A stretch of 64,000 nucleotides of DNA, taken from assembly GCA_037783415.1 (NCBI GenBank), contig JAZGTN010000025.1, positions 5,811,501 to 5,875,500 on the forward strand, given 5' to 3'. A program made the translations under genes and the position numbers. Below are positions 21,641 through 32,940 of this stretch, in pieces. The DNA comes from Leptasterias polaris. Its lineage: Eukaryota > Echinodermata > Asteroidea > Forcipulatida > Asteriidae. The notes under the pieces were generated by a model. It was not told the DNA's origin and did not search any database. It was given only the letters and a program-made list of their open reading frames with translations. Each line of letters begins with the position of its first letter. Within the stretch, counting starts at the first letter, position 1.

Positions 21641-24599
21641 TATTGCCTGTGTCAATTTAAGCTTAATAATTAAGTTTAATAATTAGGTTTCATTTACCGA
21701 AATATTGAAATACCGATTTTATACATAAAGGATGCTGGCGAAGTTTTGTCCTGCCCCCTCCTGACCAAATCACTCACCCCTATTGATTGACACCCACTCT
21801 AGGACGTGCGGCATGGTTGGTGCAGCGTATGATATCATGGCTAAGACGCTGTCTTGTTTAAGCTTTTGAATAGTAAGGCTTGAGTGATGAGGACAGCTTT
21901 TAGCTCAACTGGAAAAAAGAAGGCGTCGGCCTACTGTTAGTGAGGTCTCGTTTATAATGTTGAAGAGGTTTTGACAATTTGCTGGCAAGCGTAATTGGTT
22001 TGACATTTCCAAACGGTTAGTCATTTTAAGACCTTGCATTTGAAACGTGCGTAACCTCAGAGCAAACTCATTTGAGCTTTTGGAAGAAGATAAAAATCAG
22101 TTCAGACTGCTTTTCCCAAAGTAAAGTAAGATGTTGATGTCTTTGCTTAATGAAATTGATTTCGCTTTGTTTGTTTGAAAACAAAGCAATAGTTGTAACA
22201 TATGCTCATATAGATTTATGGAAATTAAAATATAAAAAAATAATAATAATAACAATACTAGAAATTTTCAATGAAATGCGTCTGGGACGAGAAACTAATC
22301 TCTTCATTTGATTTGATTCGGTTTATTTATGCATTTGTTTATGATTTGTTACTTTAATTTTTCATTCATGCTTTATTTGAGTCACTTTATTTCTATTTTG
22401 TTCTGTTATGTATTTATATCAAGATATATTATGGTTGTTCATTTATAGTATCATTGTTAATGTTAAATTGTCTTGATTTAATTGTATTTATTTTATTTAT
22501 TTTTTTTTTCTCTACTTTTGTTTATTTTATATCAAAATAATGAAATAATTATTCTTTTGTGTTTTTGGTTTCCTGATCGTTTGGATCAATCAGCTAGTGG
22601 AAAAAAGAGAAGACAAATTTCTGTGCAGAATTGAAATATAAATATTGTCTCCATTGCCGACAAATCATCCCCATGATGGTGCAGTATATCGGAGGTACGA
22701 CTTCATTTTGTGGTTTACATCCAACAGGTGGCGCCCCACAAGTACAGTGATAAAAGTCACACTTATTACAAGATGCATTAACATTATCAACATTCTCATG
22801 ATTCGCGTCGTAGCAAAGCCTGCATGGGCGCCCGACTTGGCAGATACCGACTTCCCACGCATTCACTTTGATAAGGAGTTGTTCTACTTCGTTTGTTCAC
22901 TTGTCAAGTACAAGCTTTTCATAAGTAGTAGTATAACAGCCATCAACAGCTTTTCCACTGGAGTAGAATTCCGGAATCAGATTGTTGGCCAAATAAATCA
23001 TTCTTGAAAATGGCATGCACGTTTGATAGAATCACCCTTAATGCAGAACCACCCATTTGTTAAAAATCAGGAGAGATATAGCTCTATCAAAACAAACAAG
23101 CAAAAGTACACCCCAAAATACAAACAAACAAACACCCCATCGAACCAAACACCCCCAACAAACCAAACAAACAATCAAATATACAAACAACCCAAGAAGC
23201 ACACAAAACAAACAATCAAACAAACGAAACAAACAAAACAAACAATCAAACAAACGAAACAAACAAAACAGGCTTGTTCTCCAATAAGCAGCAAAACTAT
23301 AGTTTAGAACACGAGGAGAAAAATTCCTCTCCACCACCCAGTGTTCGAATAGGAGTTTGCACGTGGTCTAAACGTTCTTCGGATTACAAATACTTGATTG
23401 AAACGAGAAACTCGTAGACAGATAATGTCGCAGTTAGCTTTGCATCATGACTACATATCCCTTGGTCCGGTAAGATTGTTTGTGACATTTCGCACAGCAG
23501 TTCACGAGTTCTATTCAGGTTGAACCCTTCATGGAAACACCTTAGTCTCTACTGCTAAGGTGTAATTTGAATGATCCTTATCTTTTTCGATACAATCTAA
23601 GTAGTTGGCAAGCTTTTCAAACTAGTACCGCATGATTAGGTTCACTTAACGCCTAATTATGCAAAAGGATTCTTCTCATTGAAACAACATGCACACCCTG
23701 TTGCAACATGTTGGTTTTATAGTATGACCAGGATTCGTTGTCAAGTTGACCTCAAACTGGCTCAAGCTAAAGCAGAATCCAAATAAGACTAAAACTGTTT
23801 TAACCAGTTTCAGCCTAATCCGGAAATATAGGTCTTGCCCCAAGGACCCGGAATTTGTGACAATTCTGACCAAGTTTTCATAGACCTGTCCTTGTGAACA
23901 TAGATAACAACAGCATTCAAGGAAAAAGTGAGGATCGTTTTTCATCACAGATTTGCCAAGCAGTTTCATATTACATAATGAGCATGAAACGTTGATAATT
24001 ACTTTTTCATTGTCAACAACAAGAGCAGCAACAACAACATCATAAGAAAAAGCAACAACAATGACAACTATACAAGCTACCTAAAACTCAGATAACTATG
24101 ATAATTATGTTTCAATAATCAGTAAATCAATCTGTCAGTTGTGTATGTTTTCAATATGCAAGACTAAATTTGAGTTGTTGAAGTTGAGCACAATGAGACG
24201 GAAATGTTTGTTACAATTTTGCCAAGGTTAATCATGCTATCAGTATACTTGAAATGCTTAATGTGAGAACCTTCTGGTCATTGGGAACAATAGAAAAACG
24301 ATTGTATCACTTAAACAACGGATACAACAAGATAGTTGAGAGTTAGTTTCCTGTTGTTGGGCTAGGAAGTATTTAGATGAAATCGAAATACAAAGTGGTG
24401 GAGGCCTAATATAAGTATACCCGTTGTTGAGAAAGGCGTGATGTAGCAAACTGTCAACAGTTGGTTATTTAATTATTCATTGTGTTGAGTTTCGTAAACA
24501 GACTTGGACGTGGAGTCTTGCGCGAGTCAATTAGTGCGATGTAGCTGTCACGTGTCAATGCAGAAGCAATGCCATTGATCTAAGCAACTTGTATTTTAT
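21641..24599. other. No gene recognised; CAAA-rich tract
   Basis: Unassigned. At 23095-23272 a CAAA/CAAAC-rich tract holds a near-duplicate 30-bp unit and keeps frames open on both strands, giving false 76-99-codon reading frames. 22594-23007 also has overlapping frames on both strands without domains. The rest is AT-rich. Confidence 0.4.
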
Positions 24600-24612
24600 T
24601 GTACAGCTTTTT

Positions 24613-25160
24613 AAAAGAACAACAGCAGCAATAGCAACATCAACAGCAACAGCAACAACAGCAACAACAGCAAAACAACAACAACAACATCAACAACAAC
24701 AAAACAAAAGCAACAATAACAACAACAACAACAACAATAATAATAACAACAACAACAACAACATCACCACAGCAACAGAAACAGCAACAGCAACAGCAAC
24801 AACAACAACATCAACATCAACATCAACAACAACAGCAACAACAACAACAAAACAAAAGCAACAATAGCAACAACAACAACAACAATAACAACAACAACAA
24901 CAACAACATCATCACCACAGCAGCAGCAACAGCAACAACAGCAATAGCAGCAACAGCAGCAGCAACAGCAACAACAGCAATAGCAGCAACAGCAACAGCA
25001 ATAACAATAACCACAGCAACACCAAACAAACAAACAAAAGAACAAACAAACAAACAATAAATGGTTTGTATTTGTTACAAATGTGACTTTTCGCATAAAA
25101 AACAACAACACAAAAACAAGAACGACGACAACACCAACATCAGCATCAACAGAACAACAC
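24613..25160 (+). repeat. CAA/CAG trinucleotide microsatellite
   Basis: About 430 bp of mixed CAA, CAG and CAT triplets, then CAAA units near 25020-25060, then another CAA/CAG-rich stretch to 25160. It keeps frames open that would encode poly-Thr/Ala/Asn or poly-Cys/Val/Leu runs. No flanking sequence suggests a protein that would contain it. Confidence 0.95.
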
Positions 25161-25745
25161 CACAGCAATTTCAAATGAGTTCATGCGGTGCTCCAACTCA
25201 TAAACAGGTGCTCTGCTGGATATCTGTTGGAAAGCACTGACTGCATGAAGTTGTTATTACGTACAATTACGCATCAAGTCTTCAGCAGACTCAATCATCA
25301 CATTCTGAAATACCAAGGTAATTGGTGATCTATCCAAATTAAATGTTATCATACAAGGTATTCAAATTATGCCATATTACTTTAGTTGCAACACTGTGTA
25401 AACTAAATGTGACAAGCTATATTAAAAGTGACGCTTTATTAAAAGCTATGATGGATTAACCACGCAGAAACGGTCAATGAATTCCATGCCAAGGTCAACA
25501 TAATCAGAACAATAATTTGTTGAGAACTTTTATTGGGTATTAAGTGGTCATGGGCAATCGCCACAGGGCCAAACTGTGCCCTTCTGTCAAAGCGGGAAAC
25601 CAGACACAAACCCTGTTTTTGTCATGCCATTTGGCTGATAATTTGTGTCTTTCCTGAAATATTTAAAGTTTTGTTTTGCGCTGAGCAGTTTTTGTTATAA
25701 TTAGAAGTTCCATAATAATCACATTATTTAATTACATGGTTCTGA
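25161..25745. other. No gene recognised
   Basis: Unassigned AT-rich sequence between the microsatellite and the foldback. Confidence 0.4.
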
Positions 25746-26020
25746 TATACAGCAATCCTTCACCGATCTTGAACTCTTGGTGGCAGCAGATACGCCTCCA
25801 TTTTTGCGGTGGTACCTGGGTGGTACTGCGCTGCCTTGCGACGGGTTTAAGGGTTGGGCTACACGGCGATCATCTGATCAGTCACGGGTTATTCGACTTT
25901 TACTTTGCAAATCGCTTAAACCCGTCGATAGGCAGCGCAGTACCACCCAGGTACCACCGCAATAATGGAGAGGTATCTGCTGCCACCAAGAGTTCAAGAT
26001 CGGTGAAGGATTGCTGTGTA
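25746..26020. mobile_element. Foldback element, 275 bp, long arms
   Basis: Two arms of about 115 bp are reverse complements with only a few mismatches. The outer end reads TACAGCAATCCTTCACCG-type sequence, the inner part GGTGGTACCTGGGTGGTACT and CGACGGGTTTAAG. A loop of roughly 45 bp separates them. The few mismatches suggest a recent element or arm correction. The four 60-100-codon frames over it are the same peptide read from either arm (NPSPILNSWWQQI), an artefact of the palindrome. It could form a stable cruciform or a long hairpin if transcribed. No transposase. Confidence 0.85.
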
Positions 26021-26344
26021 GCGCACACAACCTTGTAGCTATAGTCCCGACCAAAATGCTTGGGCCAAGTGGCAATAAGCATGACCCTCCCCCGTTGCCC
26101 CGCCCAATGTTGTTAACCCCAGCTTGAGCGCAGACTGCGCTATGAAAGCCAACCTCGAACGGGGCGGGGCCAAAGGAGATATAGCCGGGATTGTAGATCA
26201 GGGCAATTTACTACAACACTATTACCCCTTGGGCATACTTGGACCGCTCCTCAAACTTTTTCAACTCCCCTAGGAGCATACAATCCCAAGCTGCCTAAGT
26301 AATAGCGTCAAGAGATTTCTAACCCAATACTGCCTCAGCCTATC

Positions 26345-26497
26345 AGGTTCCCATTTTTACAAGGTTATCAGAAGCGTTTATTGTTAAGTTCCCTGCTCAA
26401 GAAAATGTGTGTCACGACCGGGATTCGAACCCACACTCGTATGCCAACAGAGCTCGAGTCCGTTGCAATAGACCGCTCTGCCGTGACACACCACAAA
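26345..26497 (-). mobile_element. tRNA-derived SINE, family 2, fragment
   Basis: On the minus strand: GTCACGGCAGAGCGGTCTAT (A-box region), an anticodon-stem-like ACGGACTCGAGCTCTGTT, and GTGGGTTCGAATCCCGGTCG (B box), ending GTGACAC. The layout with extra bases between anticodon arm and T arm resembles a class II (Ser or Leu type) tRNA. It is followed by CACATTTTCTTGAGCAGG, as in related copies at 41680-41975 and 37775-37990 where the head continues into SINE body. It could be mistaken for a tRNA-Ser gene. Confidence 0.7.
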
Positions 26498-27219
26498 AGG
26501 AAACGTCTCCTTTGTCTGATATTTTTTCCTAGCCAGAAAAGTTATAAATCAGTCTATCGAAGATATTGGTGCAGAAAATTCTTCAAAAGTGTAGACAGCC
26601 AACTATGGGAAGAATTAAGTAAAATTGCGTAACATTATTCGTTGAATTTACCGCTGTGGTTTGTAAGACAACACATCTGATCAGAGAAGAAGCCTCTGAA
26701 TGCAGTTCCACAGCACCTGTCATTGACAGATTTGGTCTTCTAGGTTTGTGCAATGTTTTAGTCAATACTGCCATTGCCTTGAAGGCAAAGTGTAAGTGTG
26801 TGCATGAGGTCCTCTCGAAAGTAGAAGTTACATCTGTAACCGTATCCATACAGCGGTTAATCTTGCGGATTTTATTGTTGAAAAAATATAGCCCGAAGTT
26901 CTTGACGTTGCAGTACGTGTAGAACGGGTAGTTTTGTAGGTGCCTCATGGTATAAGGTTTATACTTGACTCCTTGGATATTGCTGTGCACCCCCTACGGC
27001 AAGAGTGCAGATCAACTCAATATAGGTCAGTGATTTCACAGGCGCCAGTCTGATATGGTAAATGCTTGTGAGTAGGCTATTTAAAGCAGCAAAGGGTAGA
27101 ACACATGTGATTAAGTAGTTGGTTCTGTGCCCTGTGCAGCTAGTGCCGTAATGCAGTAGTGGACTAATATGTGGCCAAGGGCCGTGATGAAACCGGCCCC
27201 AAACATGTACCTTAAAGTA
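26498..27219. other. Unassigned; overlapping frames on both strands
   Basis: Frames of 135 codons (minus, 26583-26990) and 88 codons (plus, 26656-26922) overlap. The minus-strand one has a protein-like composition and a donor-like GTAAAT near 26654, but no domain I recognise. The next frame upstream (26959-27273) reads through sequence that looks like dispersed repeat. I call no gene. Confidence 0.35.
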
Positions 27220-27830
27220 GTCCTTACCTAAATGTAGCATCAGTTTGTAACCCAAACCATATTGAAAACCCAAACTAGCACATACAAGTAGCCCAAACCG
27301 TTTTCCTTATAGAACTTTCCCAAATGTATAGCCCGCAATTTGTAGCCCAACCCTGTACCTACACATAGTCCGTATGTAGCCATTATGTAGCCCAAACCTC
27401 AACGTAGACACAAATTTGTACATAAACGTAGCCCAACCTACGTGTCAATTTGTCCCAATACCTATAATGTATTCCCAACTATGTACCGTAATGTAGACCA
27501 AATTTAGTTCTAACTCTGTACCCACTTGTAACCCCAATCATATACATGTATAGCCTCACCTTATTGCATCCCCAGCACTGCCTAGATGTCGCCCAACCTA
27601 GATGTTACTCATACCATTCTACCGACCGAAATGTAGCCTACACACAGCTACCTACTGTATAGTCCAGACCAAGTACCTATATAATAGGTTGTCTCTACCT
27701 AAATGTAGCCCCGACCGTACCTAAATGTAGCCCCAACAAGGTACCTGTAATGCAGCCAAATCTACATGTAGCACAAGCCTGTCTAAATCCAGTCGAACCT
27801 AAGTGTTACTAAAACCACAGCACCAATGCA
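27220..27830 (+). repeat. Old degenerate tandem array (ACCTAAATGTAGCCCAA type)
   Basis: Over about 600 bp the phrase ACCTAAATGTAGCCCCAACC or a decayed form of it recurs every 20-30 bp, for example at 27228, 27363, 27425, 27628, 27701 and 27720. Units differ by substitutions and indels, so the period is no longer constant. This is the reverse of the freshly amplified arrays at 16.7 and 19.8 kb and shows tandem arrays of very different age in one locus. Non-coding. Confidence 0.8.
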
Positions 27831-30517
27831 GAGCTAGTTCCCTTCACGCAACTAGAATATTGTTGCATGGGCTTGCACCATATGAGACGCTTTTTTGAGT
27901 GGAGAAATGCTTGCATTTATTCATGCAAAAGAAAAATGGCACTTTAAGAAATTGTCCGCAAAAGATCCCTCCATACAATTCCCAAACTAGATGTATTTTC
28001 GGCTAGTGTTTATTGCCTGAAATCACATTGAAGGGTCTGTCGCGCCTTTTTGACGCAAGAGGTTGCCTCCGGCTGCTGATGGCGTTACTTCCGAGTAGCT
28101 ACTTGAACCCAAATTAGCACGACGTGTTGTGAGGGCAACAACTTCAGTAGGGATTAGTTGTTGATAAAGAACTGCGAGTCGTTTTCTGATGTGTTGGTTG
28201 CTGAACGATGAATTCATGACAAGCAAATCACAAGCACAGAACTGATTCGTCATTTGTGAGTTTGTCGTGGCTCTGTTGACGGAAAATGACCGTTGTTTAT
28301 CACAATGCCACCGTGTGTGCCTGGTGCTCTGATTCACAATAGAAACCCAATAAGTCAGCGTTTACATGATCACGAAAGAGTTCAACGGACCTTTTCGAAA
28401 TCATGGACTCGGCTTTACTCAGGCTTTTGCTACGTCAATTATTCCGAAGACAAGTCATTTCGGTACGAATCTTCAAACAGAGCAGAGGGCACCAAAGCCG
28501 CAGTTTCGAAAAGGCCATGAGCCAGAAGATATCAGACTAGATTTCAACAATACATCAATGAGCAAGGTTATACTTTCCAAGTATCATTCAAAGATAAGTC
28601 AGAATTATGAGACAAAGTAGAAGATATCAGAATGTATATTATGTTTAGATATAACTTTTATTTTAAACTAGCAAAGAGTACAATTAACGCAGCAGTGCCC
28701 ATAGAAGCTTGCAAGGAGAAAACAAAGTAAAGTCCAAAACAATTCCCCAAACCAGTCACCTCAAAACCGTAGCTAATTTGGTTTTTCAAAATGTTGTTAA
28801 TTTTGTAAATTTCATGCACAACTTCAGCAGCAAAATATAGTGATAATTGAACCACTGTTGGACAAAAGACTAAATCTGTCCAACATCAAAATTGACAGGA
28901 ATTAATCCACGTAAATCGGTTATCGTCTTTGGTCAGTTGTAGTTCTTGTCGACAAACGATAAGCGTCTTCACACAGGCACGACATCTGAAATCGGAAAGC
29001 GATTGCTGGAAGCGAAATAGAGCGCCCTCATGCGGGCATACCGCAACGAGAAAGACGACTCGGACACAAAGTTATTAGATTGTTGTATTCGCCCAAGAAT
29101 CGTGGACCTTCCTTTTGAAGGAAACTATGGGCAAACGTCTGCAGCTAAACTAAATATTTATATCCAGCAGCACACTGAATTTGATGAAAAAGAAAACTAA
29201 TAATGTCTGCAGAGGAAACCGTAATGATTATACAGCCTTCTTACAAGTTCCATTAAGAGTCGCTATGGATAGTTTATACGCCCGACTTTGGTTATTAATG
29301 ATTTCAATTGTGATCCCGGTACTTGACACTTCCAAAAAATGATTATCATACTCTTACATTTGAAAGGCTTGGGCCTTTGTACAACATCGTTATCCTTCAC
29401 CAAACTGTTAAGTTGTTCAGCTTAAGTTAATATTTGCTGTTGACCGTGTTGGAAAGTTTCCCCCAGAGACACCCACGATTTTCATCGTCTACAGCATTTC
29501 CTTTGGAGCATCGTTGACACGAATAACAGAAAAGTGTTGCACCCAATTGGTGTGCATTTTAGGCAACTCGGCGTTAATTAAAACGTTCAACATAGTCTAC
29601 ACGTGTATTTTGATTCAATAACGGCTAGCTAGCGGGTGTGATGACGTTGGTATAATGGATCAACACTAGACTGTAGTGGGGACAAAATCAACCTCATTGG
29701 TCAAAACTTTTGCGACCTTTCAACATTTTCGAATGAGTCATCTTAACTGCCGAGTTTACACATCATGCAACCTTGTCAAAAATACATCAGCCATGTGTGA
29801 AGTCACTCAAGCATCATTGAACCATGCGTGGAAATTAAAAACATGCACATTTACCAATTATCCACTTATTATCATTGTGTTATTATTAGTTGTGCTATCT
29901 CATATTAGTTTTTTTTTTGTTTTTTGTTTTTTTAACCTCCTTGTTTAATAAAAAAAATAATATGGTGGTGTTTTTTTACTTCATACGAGATATCACGCAT
30001 TGAGCGCTGTTTTCCCTGACGGGGGTCGGCCCCGACTTCAGAGTCATGGTTGGTGACCTTTGCCGCATCTGTCGAATTTGTCAACCCTTTTATGGCCTGA
30101 AAAGAGACTATATTGATGACAACCAAGGCACGACTGTACGAACTAATGGCGGTGCTGTAATAATTCTGAACCGATACATACGGTCCATTTGATTTCTACG
30201 CGGTTCGCAGTTAATTAACTCCTAATTTCCTTCGTCTGGGTTAGCCTTGAATGAAAGACGTGCGGAGAATCTGTGGTCTTTCATCCTCGTCCATTATGCC
30301 ACGCGGCGACATTGACCCGTCAGTTGAAAGACGAACAAAGGTCGTCTTCACAGAACCGAACTGAAATGCCATACCGTATGACAAGCCGTTCCTTCATTGT
30401 TGATTGATGAAATAACCGAATTATGAATAAGTCTCTGATGAATAAATGATGGCGCTGTTCAAATCAACGCCATTCCTATGATTGTTGACTTGAGAGGTAG
30501 ACTAACCGTAAAGGGGG
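27831..30517. other. Mostly unassigned; one weak open frame
   Basis: No recognised gene apart from the weak candidate at 28366-28620. Stretches near 29500-29640 and 30000-30400 have more balanced base composition than the surroundings and may include conserved non-coding DNA, but that cannot be judged from one sequence. Confidence 0.35.
28366..28620 (+). CDS. Hypothetical 84-residue open frame, unassigned
   Basis: An open frame from ATG to TAG with an in-frame TAA just upstream of the ATG, so the start is fixed unless an exon begins here. The peptide (start MITKEFNGPFRNHGLGFTQ, end SKISQNYETK) is hydrophilic, has no low-complexity stretch, signal peptide or membrane segment, and is rich in Asn, Ser, Lys and Phe. 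I recognise no family. It lies in non-repeat sequence, unlike most frames of this length in the window. A 104-codon frame overlaps its upstream side on the other strand, so chance openness in this region is a real possibility. Low confidence; transcript or cross-species conservation would decide. Confidence 0.2.
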   Translation: MITKEFNGPFRNHGLGFTQAFATSIIPKTSHFGTNLQTEQRAPKPQFRKGHEPEDIRLDFNNTSMSKVILSKYHSKISQNYETK

Positions 30518-30657
30518 TACACTGCAAAATGAACTTGGGTGTTAAAATTGACACCACTGGTGTTGTTACCCTAAGAAGTTAATTTTGATTCACTCTTCGG
30601 TATGTTATATAACAACACCCATGGTGTCAATTTTAACACCCGAGTTTTTGCAGTGTA
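30518..30657. mobile_element. ACACTGCA MITE, copy 1 (140 bp)
   Basis: Ends are the inverted repeat TACACTGCAAAA and TTTTTGCAGTGTA. Inward, the arms continue with GGGTGTTAAAATTGACACC on the left and GGTGTCAATTTTAACACCC on the right, then AACAACACC-type sequence, so about 45 bp per arm is inverted. Another copy with the same ends and arm motifs is at 55481-55727. No coding capacity. The termini suggest a cut-and-paste DNA transposon, superfamily unclear without a target-site duplication. Confidence 0.85.
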
Positions 30658-32096
30658 AGTCAAATTCATAAAACATTAAAGGTTGGGTCAGCGTTTTGTT
30701 TTCTATAATTAGCAATTATATTCTTTGCCTGTAAGAACATGGTCATAGAGGCTAAATAAGACATACGGGAAAAACTAACCGGACAAAGGACATATTCTGA
30801 AAACCTGCCTCTAAACAAACTGTTTTCAAAAGTGCAAGAGATGGTTTGCTTTCGTTCATGTTCATGTTATAATTATGAGGGGAAAAAGTAGGATCTGATT
30901 AGGAGCACTCCACGATTTCTTAGTTGAACTTGTATTGACAAGAACTTCATATTAAAATTTGATTATTTCCATATTTATAGGGTTTCTCAACCGAGGCTGA
31001 GACAGAAAGGTTATTAAAAGGTTTCAAAATATTACAAATGACACACCCTTCACTACTTGCCCGAAACGAAAACTGTAGGTTCCGGAATACAATTTCGACA
31101 GCAAGCAACTCATCACCTACGCTTTGTACACACTGTTTAGCTGTAATGAAGCACTGTTGCCAACGGTCGAGTGAATTCTTTAAAAGAAATGTTCTGCACG
31201 ATTACCCGTGCGTGTCAAATGTGCGACATAGCACAGTTGGTGGAGGGCTGCCGCAGCCGCGCATAATTGACTCTAATTAGTTCAACTGAACTATGTGCCT
31301 TAAAGTGTGTACTTCATCAACTTGACAATGAGTACCTACGTACGTATAACGTGTTCATCTTCACACTCATTATTATACTTATGGTACCAAAGTTGAAACC
31401 AAAGTTGCCTCATAAATAAATTTAATCGCAGATAGCTCGAGCCACTATGACGAGATACCAATTTTATACTTAAATTGTTATGGCCAGGGGCTTGGAAGTC
31501 AAATATTTTTGATGACATTTTTTAGATCTTGTTCCTGGACTGCTGCTGGTCAATATGTTTTTAGTGTCCGAAGATTTAAAATAAATAAATAAATACAAAA
31601 CTTCAAATTATCTATGGTGGTTACGCCCTATTGCACTCCCGTACAAACCAATAATACAATGCAGCTAAGATAAAATAACACAGTTCAAAATATAACAAAA
31701 ATCTAGTCATATTATCTATTTGAAAAAATATTTGTAATGGTTATACAGTAACTAATTAGTTACAATAACGTGAACACAGACAACTGACAGCACCACAGTG
31801 GTCAGTTGTCCATTTGGGATTAGCCAAGTTTGTTTAATTAGTGACACGTTTATTTTCCTTTAATGCCAGATGCCGTCAATGGATCTGAGTAGTTATTTTT
31901 CCCTCCCACTATCCTTGAAACATCTGGCGATGTTTATTTATATTTCATGCTGTATTAATTGAAATAATAACAAATATTACCATATGACTATACACAAAGT
32001 ATACACAAATTACACAAAGTCAGGCATGTGTATTTCACTATGCCACTAGAAGATGCACTTTAAAGGCAAAGTATAGTTTTGTTTTTTTGAACCGTT
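30658..32096. other. No gene recognised
   Basis: Unassigned AT-rich DNA. Around 31370-31470 a decayed piece resembles the SINE body seen at 41680-41750 (AAACCAAAGTTGCCTCATAA), and 31540-31590 ends in an AATAAATAAATAAATA tail. Confidence 0.4.
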
Positions 32097-32268
32097 CAAT
32101 ACACCGATCCATTAAGCCACGCCCATTTCTCTTTAACCAATCACAACCGCGAAATCTGATCACCATTTGAGCCGTTTGGTGATCTTTGGTGACCCGTTTG
32201 GTGATCGGGTTTCGCGGCTGTGATTGGTCAACTCGTAAGGAGGCGGGGCTTAATGGATCGGTCTATTG
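32097..32268. mobile_element. Foldback MITE, 172 bp
   Basis: Inverted arms of about 70 bp: ACACCGATCCATTAAGCC at the left against GGCTTAATGGATCGGTCTAT at the right, then AACCAATCACAACCGCGAAA against TTTCGCGGCTGTGATTGGT, then GATCACCA against TGGTGATC. A further TGGTGATC/TGGTGACC repeat lies in the centre. The arms contain ATTGG/CCAAT boxes, so the hairpin brings two of these together. Non-coding. The GGTCTAT terminus is like that of the 11609 element. Confidence 0.8.
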
Positions 32269-32319
32269 TAATCCTGTATACATGTTGATATAATAATATA
32301 CATTTAAACTAACCTGTGG

Positions 32320-32605
32320 AAATTTCATTTTAAAGCGTGGTCGCGTTTTTGACCGACAATCTTGAACGAATACACATCCACGCAGGAAGAACAATCCTTA
32401 ATAGGAATACACAATCTGAGAAAACGTTTCTCAGATTCTAATTTGAGGCATAAAAACTAATATCTTTTTACATAACCACATTACTTTGAAGTGTAGTGTT
32501 TCTCAAAATGCTTTCTACTGTCGAAAGCTGCTGTAGGCTTCTAACCTATAAGTTTTTATAGCCATTAATTTTAAGAGTGATTATCAAACGTATGCCTTCC
32601 CTTTA
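32320..32605. repeat. Dispersed palindromic repeat, family A, copy 2
   Basis: Same block order as 1-292. Its core is a palindrome at about 32411-32437: AATCTGAGAAAACGTTTCTC followed by AGATT. It begins near GGTCGCGTTTTTGACCGAC and ends at CTTCCCTTTAA. Better preserved than copy 1 in the palindrome. Confidence 0.65.
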
Positions 32606-32751
32606 ATACAAGTTTTCAGCGTGTTGGCGCCATTGCCAGCTTAGGGCTGAACACTGCGTGTGAAGTACATTGGTTTCAACAAAGAGGAAGGACATTTCTC
32701 TACGGTTTCACTTAAGTATCATCATTGTTGTTATTATTATATATTTTTAGT

Positions 32752-32937
32752 ATTATGCAACCACGGAGGCCTCATTCTGTGAGCTCAATCACTGTAGCTC
32801 GCAAGCCTGAGGAAACCTGTAAACAAGGGTGCTTGCGAACCAGAAACACCTGGGTTTACCCCCCTTCTCTTCAACTAAAGGTGTTCTGGGTTAGTTTACT
32901 TTCATTAACAATCCAAGTAAACGGGACATGAGGCTTA
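32752..32937 (-). mobile_element. SINE family 2 body fragment (no tRNA head)
   Basis: Shares GCAAGCCTGAGGAAAC, GTAAACAAGGGTGCTTGC, an AGAAAC-CC-GGGT segment and a TTCTGGGTT segment with 41735-41850. The tRNA-like head is missing, so this is the tail part of a SINE on the minus strand. Confidence 0.7.
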
Positions 32938-32940
32938 AGC

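Noticed and set aside
23023..23337. Frames of 76-99 codons on both strands
   Set aside because: Caused by the CAAA-rich tract, which lacks stops; no domain.
24589..25174. Frames encoding poly-Thr/Asn/Ala and poly-Cys/Leu/Val
   Set aside because: Pure translation of the CAA/CAG microsatellite on either strand.
25736..26082. Four frames reading NPSPILNSWW-type peptides
   Set aside because: The same peptide appears from both strands because the DNA is a palindrome.
26089..26170. Foldback with CCCCGCCC / GGGGCGGGG and GCGCAGACTGCGC
   Set aside because: Complementarity is limited to a GC-rich patch; may be chance or a worn repeat, not enough to call.
26401..26497. Possible functional tRNA-Ser gene (CGA anticodon-like loop)
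   Set aside because: The anticodon and D arms pair poorly, and the sequence is followed by the same tail as SINE copies elsewhere in the window.
26583..26990. 135-codon minus-strand frame with protein-like composition
   Set aside because: No domain recognised, an overlapping frame on the other strand, and neighbouring sequence that looks repetitive.
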